Below are positions 34,250 through 44,989 of a DNA stretch of 64,000 bases, piece after piece. The stretch comes from Gnetum montanum (taxonomy: Eukaryota > Streptophyta > Gnetopsida > Gnetales > Gnetaceae), in contig MNCI01000627.1 of the NCBI GenBank assembly GCA_015680685.1, forward strand, positions 354,977 through 418,976, in the 5' to 3' direction. The number at the start of each line of letters is the position of its first letter. The stretch's first letter is position 1. The translations under genes were made by a program, and so were the position numbers. Under the pieces are notes generated by a model. The model saw only the letters and a list, made by a program, of their open reading frames with translations. It searched no databases and was not told the origin of the DNA.

Positions 34250-35145
34250 TAGAAAGAAGAATTGTTGAAGGTAATTAATAGATGGTCAAAAGCCTTTGCT
34301 TGGTCATATCCCAAATTAACTAGAATAGATCCTAGGATATGCCAACATAGGATTTACACTGACCCCTCCATGAAGCCTCGAAGACAATTGTAGAGGCGAT
34401 TGAACCCTAAGCTAAAGCAAGTAGTTAAGGAAGAAATCGAACAGCTTCTCAAGGTTGGGTTCATATACCCCATTGCTAATTGCGAATGGGTTAGCCCCTT
34501 AGTTATTTTGCCTAAAAAGGGAGGCAAATGAAGGGTGTGCATAGATTTTAGGCTACTGAATATGGTAACATTCAAAGATCACTTTTCATTGCCATTTGTT
34601 GACCAAATCTTAAACACCATCGCAGGGCATTGCTACTACAGTTTTCTAGATGGATATAGTGGATATAATCAAATACAAATAGCCCTAGAAGACCAAGCCA
34701 AGACTACGTTCACCAGTCCTTGGGGAACATTTTCATACAAACAGATGTCGTTTGGCTTGTGCAATGCCCCTACAACATTTCAACGACTAGTTCTAAGCAT
34801 CTTCCAAGAAAAAATAGGAAATGCTGTAGAAGTTTTTATGGATGATTTCTCCACCTATGGAGCAAACTTTGATCAATCCTTGGACCAGTTAGAGTAAGTG
34901 TTAAAAAAATGCGTAGAAACCAATTTGAGGCTCAACTGGTAGAAAAGCCATTTGATGGTCCAAGAGGACGTAGTACTAGAGCACAAAATCTCACACATAG
35001 GGATAGAGGTAGACCCTGAGAAAATCAAATTTATCCAAGGAATTACCCATCAATCAAAAATTGTCAAAGATATTCGGTCATTCCTTGGACATACTAGCTA
35101 CTATAGGAGATTTATTGAGAACTTTTNACTAGTCCAAACCATTCC
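34250..35145 (+). pseudogene. reverse transcriptase of element E
   Basis: RT blocks in order: 'KQVVKEEIEQLLKVGFIYPI', 'EWVSPLVILPKKGGK' then a stop, 'RVCIDFRLLNMVTFKDHF', 'FLDGYSGYNQIQIALEDQ', 'KTTFTSPWGTFSYKQMSFGL', 'CNAPTTFQR' and the catalytic 'EVFMDDFSTYG' (about 34832-34863). The thumb segment 'DIRSFLGHTSYYRRFIENF' ends at a single N (35127). The closest pattern is Athila-type Ty3/Gypsy RT. A few stops (for example after 'GGK' and at 34897) are the only breaks, so it is younger or less decayed than F or the remnant at 1960. About 180 bases that normally join RT to RNase H are missing at the N. Confidence 0.88.
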
Positions 35146-35149
35146 ATAT

Positions 35150-35520
35150 CATGACTGATGCATCCAACTATGCCTTAGGAGCCATACTTACATAGTTAGA
35201 TGACCAGAAGCATCCGTATTACATCCACTATGCAAGTAGAAGTATCGCTAGTGTACAACTTAACTACACTACAATAGAGAAAGAGTTAATGGTTGTAGTG
35301 TTTGCACTAAAAAATTTTAGACACTATGTATTGGGATATAAAGTATATATACATACAGATCATAGTGCAATAATGGTCCTCATGAATAAGCCAATGGTAA
35401 CCCCTTGTATCATACGATGGCTTGTAATCTTACAAGAGTTTAATCTTATGATGATTGATTGAAAAGGCACTGAGAACGTAGTTGCTAATCATTTATCTCG
35501 GTTGCAATGAGACAACAAAG
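35150..35520 (+). pseudogene. RNase H of element E
   Basis: The reading frame 'KPFHIMTDASNYALGAILT' (catalytic Asp in TDAS), 'HPYYIHYASRSIA', 'QLNYTTIEKELMVVVFALKN' (Glu of EKEL), 'YKVYIHTDHSAIMVLMNKP' (TDHS), 'RWLVILQEF' and 'NVVANHLSRL' is the full gypsy RNase H. It has only isolated stops (after 'GAILT' and in 'MMID*KG'). It would remove the RNA strand during replication. It joins the RT at the N of 35127. Confidence 0.88.
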
Positions 35521-36845
35521 AGGATAGGTATCTAATTTTTGATTATTTTCCTGATGAATTCCTCTTTGCTAGTGTAGTGAATAATCAATCACCCACCGAG
35601 ATAAATTGGTATAGTAGCATTCTTACCTATCTCCTCACCCAATAAATACCACAAGAGTTAAACCTTAAGAAGAAGAAACAGTTTCTTCACCGAGCCAAGT
35701 ACTTTATGGAAATCAATGGACAACTTTACAAAGTGTGTCCTGATGGCTTGGTTCAATGGTGTGTTCTCAATATAGATCAACTGCGAGTTCTTCAAGATGC
35801 TCATGAGGGTCCTTGTGGCGGTCATTACGTTGGGAGATGAATGGCCATCAAGATCTTGCTTGCAGGATGTTATTGGCCTACATTGTTTCAGGATGCCCAT
35901 CAATTCATCCAATCTTGTGAGCGCTGTCAACGTGATGGGGGAATGATTGCTAGAATGGAGGGTCCACAATAATGAATCCAACTATTAGAACCCTTCGACA
36001 TATGGGGAATTAATTTTATGGGGCCAATTACACCAATGTCCAATGGAAAAGCCTATATCATTGTTGCTGTTGATTACCTAACTAAATGGGCAGAAGGAGC
36101 TGCTATTAAAGATTGTACATCATCTACAACTACACGATTTGTTCAACAACAAATCATAAACAGGTTTGGTGTGTCATTTGCACTTATTTTAGACAATGGT
36201 ACATACTTCACAAATGCAACTTTTCAGAAATTAATGCAATGCTTAGGGGTTGAGCATAAATCAACTACACCATACCACCCCAAAGTGAACGGTCAAGTAG
36301 AAGTCACCAACAAGGAGATTACAAAGATGTTGACAAGAACTGTTAGCAAGTTTAGGCAAGACTGGAGCATTAAACTGAACGATGCTCTTTGGGCATACTG
36401 CTCCACATGAAAACTCCCTATAGGCTACTCTCCCTATGAGTTAGTGTAAGGTAAATTACCAACGCTTCCCATTCAAACTAAGCTCCATATACTATCCATG
36501 GCATGTGACCTCAACCTTGACCTTGATCTAGCACAAAAACAATGGCTAGTAACCCTTAACTTGCTAGATGAAAACGGACTAGCTGCCCTATCATTTAATG
36601 AGTTGCACAAGGCATTCAATAAACAATGTCATGTCCTAAGGATTAGGAAAGTTAAATATTGACTGGAAGATAAGGTTCTCTACTAGAATCCCACACATGT
36701 GCCACAACGTACTAAATTTCAAACACTGTGGGAAGGACCTTATATTATTTATGCAACTTTTCCTTTAGGGGCCATGACAATATACAAACCTGAGAGCCCA
36801 GATAAGAAGCTGTTGGTCAACGTATAACAAACCAAACCTTTCCAT
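35521..36845 (+). pseudogene. integrase of element E
   Basis: The zinc-binding part has 'QDAHEGPCGGHYVGR' and 'QFIQSCERCQRDGG' (His/His/Cys/Cys, 35795-35940). The catalytic core follows with '[15 protein letters not shown]' (first Asp changed to Asn), '[16 protein letters not shown]' (second Asp kept, about 36190) and '[20 protein letters not shown]' (Glu kept, about 36300). The C-terminal region runs to 'LWEGPYIIYATFPLGAMTIY' and ends near 36830. Stops occur in both halves. It is followed at 36926 by a 'TCATGGGGGAGA' tract. Confidence 0.88.
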
Positions 36846-38581
36846 GAGCTTAGGACGGCTAGTACACATGCTACCTCTATTGATGGACAACCTTGCTCAC
36901 TATTTCAGATCTCCTCCTTCCAACTTAGTCATGGGGGAGATGGCCACCTATGCTAATCATTTTAGGCCTTCAGTTCTTTTTGAATTTTTTTTTACACATT
37001 TTTCCAACTTTTCTTATTTTTTTTACACCATCGTTCATGTTTTTACTATTTCTTTATTTGATTTACTTTTATTCGTCATCCAATAAGTGCTCATGATGGT
37101 GGATTGCATTATATCATATTGATTGTTAATGTTTCATTTTTACCTTTGAATTAAGATGCTAATATTAAGGTATGGTTCTTTTGGTAAAATAGGCAATGTG
37201 TTTATGCCGTCCACTCATCCATACAACTCTATGGTCTCCTTTGTCTTGGAACTGTACAGGCCCCTTTTTCTAAGTAAATTTATTAATGAATTGGTGGCTA
37301 GGTACTTTTCAAACCAAGGAAAGACTCAAAGGATGAAACAGATGTGACTTCAAGGGGATTTGATGCATTTGTGTTGGCCATTCTCTTGGGTGCTTAGATG
37401 CTTATTTCTTGGGTTTTCCATCATTCTGACATTGTTCAAAAATCAGTAAGTTGAGTGAATAAAAATAAGTCTTTGCATGGTGTGGTTCTCATGCAAAATA
37501 GAGAGAGAGAGAAAAAAAAAGAAAGGAGAAAAGTGAGAATTCAAAGCACACCCCTTAGACATAATAAACCAATATGGGCTACAAGCATTGGTTATGAAAC
37601 TGAAAAGACATGTTACCCATGCCTGAAGGTTCCCTCTAAGTAAGGCCCTTTCTCACTTCCTGCTTCTTCATCTCGCTCTCCTCGAGATGGTGGTCACTCT
37701 TTGTGAAGGCATTCTTGTTGCTTCAAGAGAATGGATTGGCCAGGTGTATTGATGCGAGGTCACTGAATGTGGTTGGTTTGAGTCTGGATTTGGGATGAAG
37801 TTCTACTTAGTCATCTTAACCATGAAATGCACAAGGGGCTTTACACAACCTTGTTCTTGGGATTCCATTCTATTCTCTCCTCTCAATCTTTCTTCCCATT
37901 TTCCACCTCATTGCCAATTTTATCATTAGTCTATTCTAGGTTGATGCATTGTTTTTCTTTGGTGAATTATTGTGGGTAAGGTTTTAACTCTTCCTTCCAA
38001 ATGACATTCCTAGAGCCTACAGACTCTTTGGTTTGTTGGTTTGTCAGGGCATAAAAGGCATGAGCCTACTTTGGGGAGGACCCACTAGCATTCCTTTATG
38101 GTGCAATTGTTAACTTCTTTTCCTTAAACATTTCCTGTAATAAATCATCTCTTGTTTCATCCCCATCCATGAAATCCATTTTATTGGTGTTGCCATTGTT
38201 ATTTTTTTTCTATCTTTCTTGTTCCTCATATTCTTCCATCTTATAGCTACTAGAGGTTTGCTCTTAGTTGTGGGGGCCCTAACAAAAATTTTTCAATTTT
38301 CTTCATTTTACTATTCACCTAACCCCTACACATTGGGTAGTCACCTGTGATAAATCTCTAAACCAGTTTCTGCCATAACCACAACTCAACCAATGTGCTT
38401 CATATCAAGGCAAGGTATCAACTGCATTGTGGATTATTTATCCTTGCTCATTTGTGACTGTGTTGTGTGTGCAAATGAAAATCATACAAACAATGGACTA
38501 GGCTTGGAGGAAGCACTCAGGATGGACCAGAACTAGAGCATTTATGAAAGGAGAAAGTCTGGTGGCGTGGCTATGGATAAA
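36846..38581 (+). other. long spacer of element E and start of its 3' ORF leader
   Basis: Homologous to the spacer of element A, with a T-rich start, an AG-repeat run at 37500-37535, 'ggggaggacccact' at 38076 and 'ttagttgtgggggcc' at 38265. The part that holds the internal palindrome array in A and H is absent. The last 200 bases resemble the leader before the env-position ORF (compare 26860-26920), then a run of Ns begins. Confidence 0.65.
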
Positions 38582-38665
38582 NNNNNNNNNNNNNNNNNNN
38601 NNNNNNNNNNNNNNNNNNNNNNNNNNNNNNNNNNNNNNNNNNNNNNNNNNNNNNNNNNNNNNNNN
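38582..38665. other. assembly gap (84 N)
   Basis: The run of 84 Ns falls between the spacer of element E and the D-type LTR. The adjoining sequence is a repetitive palindrome array, so the gap is probably an assembly failure in the LTR start. Its true length is unknown, and the env-position ORF of E may be missing here. Confidence 0.9.
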
Positions 38666-39526
38666 TAGTTATTCTAATTATTAGAGTGGTTACTCTAGTG
38701 ATTGCTTTAGCAGTTATTCTAATTATTAGAGTGGTTACTCTAATTATTAGAGTAGTTTCTCCCAAGCCTATAAATATAGTGCCCAGGCACACAATTGAAA
38801 AAGTCTTTTCAACAGTCAAGTAGCAAAACTCTTGTAGTCTATTTGAAAGTTAGAGTATTTTCCAAGTCCCGTAGCAGGAGGTCTAAGTGTGGACAAATCT
38901 TTATTCAAGCATTATGTACCTAAGCACACCTTGTGTACGACAATAAAGATGAGGTCTTTGATTCATCCTTGCAGCACTTGAGATTTTTTTTCTTATGCAT
39001 TTATTTTATTTTATTTTCTTATGCATTTATTTTATTTTATGCACTTTAAATTTCTATTATTAGCACAACAAGTCATTTTGATTAATTAAGCAAATCGTTA
39101 AATTACACAAGCACGACCACTTCGAGCATGCGTGTAATGCTTGGTAACCTAGTAATGATTAGCATTTGGTAATCCTAGCAGTGTTGCACTAGTTTAGGAT
39201 GTGTACGGCAAGTGGGAATGGATGCTTGTGTTAGGATCAGTTAGAACTTAGTTAATTAGTAGTTAAGTTAAATTAGTCACCTAGTTATCTCTCTCTTTCC
39301 CTATTAGCATAGGACGTAAAAACATAAAAGATATAAAAATCATATGCCTCAAGCTTACTTAACCATACAATCATGACATATAAGTAAGTTTGGGAAGACA
39401 ACGATTAATCAACCTGTCCTTGTTCCACAAAGGCGCATAAGCACTTAGTCCTTAGAATTTGACCAGATCGTGCATGAAATGCTCGTATTCGTATGGTTGA
39501 GTGTAGGGGTACCTCACTTCTCATCA
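38666..39526 (+). repeat. D-type LTR, 5' end in the assembly gap
   Basis: It ends 'acctcacttctcatca' at 39526, with the shared 3' terminal block of the group. U3 holds a D-type array of 'taattattagagtggttact' units (38666-38757) before 'tataaatata' at 38769-38778. No primer site follows, so it is probably the 3' LTR of element E. The solo copy at 58146-58737 gives the missing start. Confidence 0.8.
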
Positions 39527-41560
39527 AGCATTATTGTAGAAAAATTCAACATGACACAACAATTTCTTCACTCTTTGTGCTATACACAAATATCTTAAAA
39601 TATTCAATAAATTTTTATTAGCAATATCAATTTGGCCATCAAACTATGGGTGATATGCATTAGAAAAAATCCACTTTGTCCCTAAAATCATTCAAAGGGA
39701 CCACCAAGAATGAATATTGTACCTATAGTCTCTATCACTAACAATATTTAAAGTAATCCTATGAAATCTCACAACATGCTAGAAAAGCCAATTTGCAATA
39801 TGAGATACATCACTCAACCTTTTGCATGGAATTAAGTGTGCCATTTTGAAGAATTTGTCTACAAGTACAAAGACAACATCATGTCCACTTTTGGTCTACA
39901 AAATCCCACTCCCAAGTTCATTGACACACTTTCCCAAGAACCTTGGAAATTGGCAAAGACATATAATATCCCTCAACACCTTTACCTCCCTTGAGTTTCT
40001 AACATGTCAAACACTCCTTTACAAATTTGAAAACTTTAAAGGCAATTCCAAGCTAAAAGTAGTTCCTACCCACAAGCTCCAATGTCATATCTCTACCCAT
40101 GTGAGCTACCATACCACCATAATGTTTTTCAACCAAAATCTTTTTCACTAAAATTGTAATTGAAAACAAAAACCTTCTCATTATTGAATAACATTTTATA
40201 TTGGATATGATAGTCCCTCCATTGGTCTATCCTACTCAAAATAGGCTCTTTGAGTCTTCTCTAAACTTGCTCAAAATCTAAATCATGTGCATACAAATTA
40301 GCAAAATCATTCATACCTTCCACATGAGGCATACTAAAATTCACCACATGTACCCTAGATAAAGCATCAACCACCATATTAACCCTTACACTCTTATTTT
40401 TAAGCACAAAATTGAAATTTTATAATTGTGCAACCCACTTCATGTGTTTAACTCTTAACTTCTTTTGTGAATTAACAAATTGAAGTGCTTTGTGGTCAGT
40501 TATCCAAGTGAAATTATTGGTCAACAAATAATGCCTCCAATGTTTGATTGCTTGAAAAATAACATACAACTCCCTTCTCATACATGTTATATTTCTACAC
40601 TTATTCAAATTTTGTGAAAAGAAAGCAACTTGTCTTCCTTCTTGTTAAAGCACCCCAATAATGGTAACTCCACTTGCATTCATTGCCACCTAAAATTTTT
40701 TTTGGAAATTTGGTATTGCAAGCACTAGTTCACTAGTGATTTTTTCCTTCGACAGGTTAAAGCTTCTTTGGGTCTCATCACCCCCCTTGAAAACTTGATT
40801 CTTCTTAAGAAAAGCAAGCATAAGTCAAGAAATACTCATGAAATTTTTTATGAAACTTTTGTAAAAACCTACTAAATCAAGAAATGATCTTATCTTCTCA
40901 ACATTTTTAGGAGTTAGCTAATCTCTAATAATCTTCACTTTGGTAGTTTACATTTGAGTTTCATTCTTAGAAATCACATGTCCCAAGTATGTGATTTCTC
41001 TCTTGAAGAAATGAATCTTCTTTACATTGATCACCAAATGTACCACCTCAAACTTAAGATACATTCTTCTCAAGTGATCCAAGTGCTCCTCCTCATTAGA
41101 GTTATATACCAAAATATCAAAAAAGATAATACAATGCTTACTAATCAAAATCGTAAGGACATCATGCATCAACCTCATGAATATGGAAAGAAAATTTGAT
41201 CCCAAATAGCATTACCAATCCCTCAAACAATCCATCCCATGTCTTGAAAGTTGTCTTCCACTCTTCACCAGGCCTAATCCAATTTTGATAGTAGTGACTC
41301 TTTAGTTTTTGTTTTTTGTTTTTTTTTGTTTTTTTTTTTGCAAAAAACCACTACATTAATGATCACATCAAGAATGTCATCCATCCTTGGAATAGGAAAC
41401 CTATACCTTACTATTACCTTGTTTACAGCCCTTGAATTAATGCGCATTCTCCAATCTTATCAATATGAAGATGTGGCCCTTGAGGCATCCTTATCAATTC
41501 ATTACAACCTTGTCACAATGAAAGATGATGTCATTTTTGAATAGCATGTGTTAAAATAAG
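39527..41560 (-). pseudogene. chromovirus-like pol remnant (RT, RNase H, integrase)
   Basis: Reverse-strand translation gives RT blocks 'DWRMRINSRAVNK' and 'RFPIPRMDDILDV' (41490-41360), a T-rich interruption at 41310-41340, then 'FMRLMHDVL', 'FFDILVYNSNEEEHLDHLRR' and 'HFFKREITYLGHVISKN' (41205-40950). RNase H follows ('RRELYVIFQAIKHWRHYLLT', 'WITDHKALQF', 40590-40440), then integrase ('ILGTKWIFSNAYHP', about 39700-39640). One Asp of the RT active site is lost (FFDI for YFDDI). The sequence differs from the Athila-like RTs here and looks like the chromovirus branch of Ty3/Gypsy. It is cut by the D-type LTR on its left. Confidence 0.8.
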
Positions 41561-43359
41561 AAATATTTGTAAAGAAACCCCACACTTATCAGATCCCAAA
41601 AATTGTGTTGACAACTAAAAACAAACCTTTTAAAATCCAAAGTGATTGAAAATTAGGATTTTATTTATTATCAAGTATTTGACAATATATGAGACTTAAG
41701 GCTTATTAGTTGATTTACATAATCGGAGACTTAGGGTTCCTCAATGTTTGGATAGTTTAGTACATGATTCATATATTTCCCCACCACCCTAGGATTTAGT
41801 TAATTATATTTATTTGTTTACTGACATCTTCTATTTGAGATTGAATTAATTGACAATTTGATTATCAACTCAACTTTATTTAGTTAGTTTCGATGAAGCT
41901 AGCATAGATGGAGTTGGTTAGTTATTTTAAAGAAACCCTTAGGCATGTTGTAATCCTCACCTATCTACAATACTAAAGTTCATGTCACATTGGCCTTTAA
42001 ACAAAATGACATAGAGGGGTCATATAGAAGACTTTAGGCTCCTCACTCTTGTGCACAACAAAATCAAGATGGTATTTTAGCTAAACTTGATACCAAATTT
42101 TAGAAACAATAAATAAGTCTTACATGCACTTTTTGTTTCATTTTCAATTTAGATAAAATCCATTTGTGCATAAACAATACACATCTCAACTTAGTCATTT
42201 TGTAAACAAAGAATGGATGCTCGCTTCTACAAATTTAGGGTTTGCGTGATGGTGGAATTTTTTTTGAATATCTTAGTCATTCGATATTAATTATTTAATG
42301 TTTGATTTATTAAAATTTGATGTTTTTTTATTTGGTTGCTTTGTACTAACTCTTTTGATGCACTAACCCCATGCATGGTTGTACAACTACTTGATGTTTG
42401 ATTTCAAATCTCTAAAGGGAGTATTTGTAGTTTATTTTCCTTAATTAGTATATAAACTAACTTTACCCTTTGTGTTAACAAGAGGAGTAGATAGAGAAGC
42501 TAGAGTTAGATTAGCATTGAGATATTTAGCATTTTATTTAAGTTTTCCATTTGATGTATTGCTATGAGGCTGTAATGTTTAATTGATGTTTGTACTTTGT
42601 AATTTGTACACCCTTTAGTTGATAGTGTGAACTTTGTACTTGTCTATTGTTAGTATAGACCTAACTTTGATTTATTGTTTATTTAAGCTAACAATGTTAT
42701 TTTATATTTATGCTTACATCATATTTTGAAATGTTACAAACCCAATGGGTTGATTATTTTTGAATACTTACTATTCTAATATTACATATTTATCTAGATA
42801 TTTTGTATTTTGGCTTCAGCATTAAGGGCTTGGAACTATTATTAGTAAACATGTTAGGTTATGTACACAAAGGATCATTGGTATTACTTTCTTAATATTT
42901 AAATTCACGCTTTTACAAGTTTTGCTTTTAATTCATTTTATATTTTGTGCCTCTTTGCTCCTATTTCATTTTAATGTATATTACTTTACCTATGAATTTT
43001 TGTTAGCCTTCTTTGATTTTTGTTATGTTGTGTTTTATTTTTTCTATAATATCTTATTAGCCTAAGCGTAGATTAATCAAGTGTATCAAAGACCTAGCCT
43101 CCACACAACACATCTAGAAAGCATTGTAGTTTGTACAATTGTTTGAAAAAGATGTTTTCTAATTATCCAAGTCTAAATATTGTGATTCCTACATTTGTTC
43201 TTCATTGTATCAAAAGTCTTTCATCATCCATTTGCAATTCATTTTGATATACAATGCTCCCACTTATAATTTTAAGAGCATTATACTCCCAAATATTTGT
43301 AAGTATCCACAATCTTAAGTCTTTTAGTAGTATCTTAATTTTCTTAATTATTTAATTAA
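41561..43359. other. unassigned AT-rich stretch
   Basis: About 1.8 kb of T-rich, AT-rich DNA with no sustained frame and no LTR terminus. The right part adjoins the truncated element F. It could be old repeat sequence. Confidence 0.4.
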
Positions 43360-44985
43360 TATCTGAAGTTATGGGCTCTGGAAGAATTTTAGCTCTAAAA
43401 AATGACAAAAAATTCTCTCTTTTTGTGAAGCAAATGATAAAAATTCCAAAGTGTTTAGTGATATTTATAGATTTTTTGTGTTGCATCAATGAGGCCTTGT
43501 TGATGGGGTTAGCTACGTCGACTAGGCCTAGTCGACGCAGCTGTTGACCACCATTGATGTTGGGAAACTTTGAAAATACGAGTTTTTGAGTGAAATGGGT
43601 GTCAGAAGGAAGCCCAAAAAAACACAAACATAATGAAAATAGAAGAAGAGGATGTTGAAGTTTAGAAAATTCAAAAAATTGAGAAAATGGTTGGAGAATA
43701 GAATTTTATGAAATTTTAAGAAGCACAGAGTTGGATGCACAATGGGACACACAAAAGATATGATTGTAGCAATGTCTAAGGTAAAGAGCTTAACCATCCA
43801 AACCAAGAGATATGCAAGTGGGTCCTCCTTGTACCAAGCACATGTCCTTTTTACCCTTGCATAACCTTAACTTCAATTAATGATTATGAACAGTTAAGAA
43901 CCAACCTAGAAGAATCTATCCAAGAATTTCAACATGTCATACTAAGACATGAATGGATGACTGAGAAGGTGGGATGGAATGCCAAATTGAGGTCATAAGA
44001 AGTCCCTTGTGGAGTTTGTGTTTAAAATGACCTGAGAAGGTCCATCCTTAATCCAAATCAAACCAACCACTTCCAGTGACTTCACATCATCACTCCAAGA
44101 CTAATCCACCCCCTCAAGACATAAGAGTGCTCCCACCAAATGACCATCGTTCCATAAAGAGAAGATAAGAGAAGCAAGAAGTGAGAGATGGCCTTAGTTA
44201 GAGGAGACCTTCAGGCATAAGTAACATGTCTTTCTAGTCCCATAACTAGTGCTTGTAGCCCATTTATTTGTTTAAGGTGTGTGCTTTGAATTTCCATCAT
44301 GTTTTTTTGTTCATTTTGGATGGGAACCACAACATGCAAAGACATTATTTAACTTCCTATTATTTTTTGATATGAAATGGTATGAAGTCAATGAAAACAC
44401 TCAAACACCCAAGTAATTAGAAAAGTACAAAGAGTATTGAGTCCCCTTGAAGTCACACCCTATACAAACCTTTGAATCTTTCCCAATTTTGAACACTACC
44501 AAGGTTACAAATTTATTAAAATTTTATTTAATGAAAGGAACCTCAAACTTCCAAAATAAGGAAAACCATAGAGTTTTTGGATGGGTGGATGATGTGGCCT
44601 CATTTCTTGTTCCATAAAAATAAACTATCTTAGTCATTAGACATCAGAATTCAAAAATAGAAACCAAACATCAGCAATCAAAACATTAAGGACAACCCAC
44701 CATTAGTAAACATCAACATTAGCATTACATCTTGTAGTAATGAAGCACTTTTATTAGCAAAATTAATGAAAATTCACACAAAAATAAAATAAAATATATA
44801 AGAAAGTATAAAATATTCAAGAAGGATAAAACATACTAATGATGTTGTAAAACAAAAAATCGAGAAAATCAATAGAATGAAAAACTAAAAAGAGGTAAAA
44901 ATCAACAAAGTATAAAACAAAAAGTGAAAATTGAGGAGGAGCCATCTATATGATTAGCATGGATGGCCATCTCCCCCACAACTGG
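43360..44985 (-). other. spacer of element F, reversed
   Basis: On the minus strand this matches the spacers of A and E: a G-rich tract at 44965-44976 just after integrase, text matching E near 37560-37680 at 44160-44290, and the 'ggaggacccact' block at 43818-43830. It ends with the internal palindrome module (43440-43560). The env-position ORF that should follow is missing; the sequence becomes unrecognisable left of about 43360. Confidence 0.65.
43440..43560 (-). promoter_or_regulatory. internal C-type palindrome array and TATA box of element F
   Basis: Positions 43516-43537 are a perfect 22-bp palindrome built on GTCGACTAGG and its complement; with one mismatched pair it extends to 43511-43542. 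Reading on the minus strand, CTATAAATAT follows at 43470-43461. The array type is that of the C-type LTRs, including the 5' LTR of this same element at 51619. The sequence on both sides matches the spacer of A and H, not an LTR. Confidence 0.6.
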
Positions 44986-44989
44986 GTTG

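Noticed and set aside
43440-43560. Remnant of a C-type LTR at the left end of element F
   Set aside because: The palindromes and TATA box fit an LTR, but the sequence on both sides matches the spacer of elements A and H, and R-U5 sequence is absent. I treat it as the internal module.
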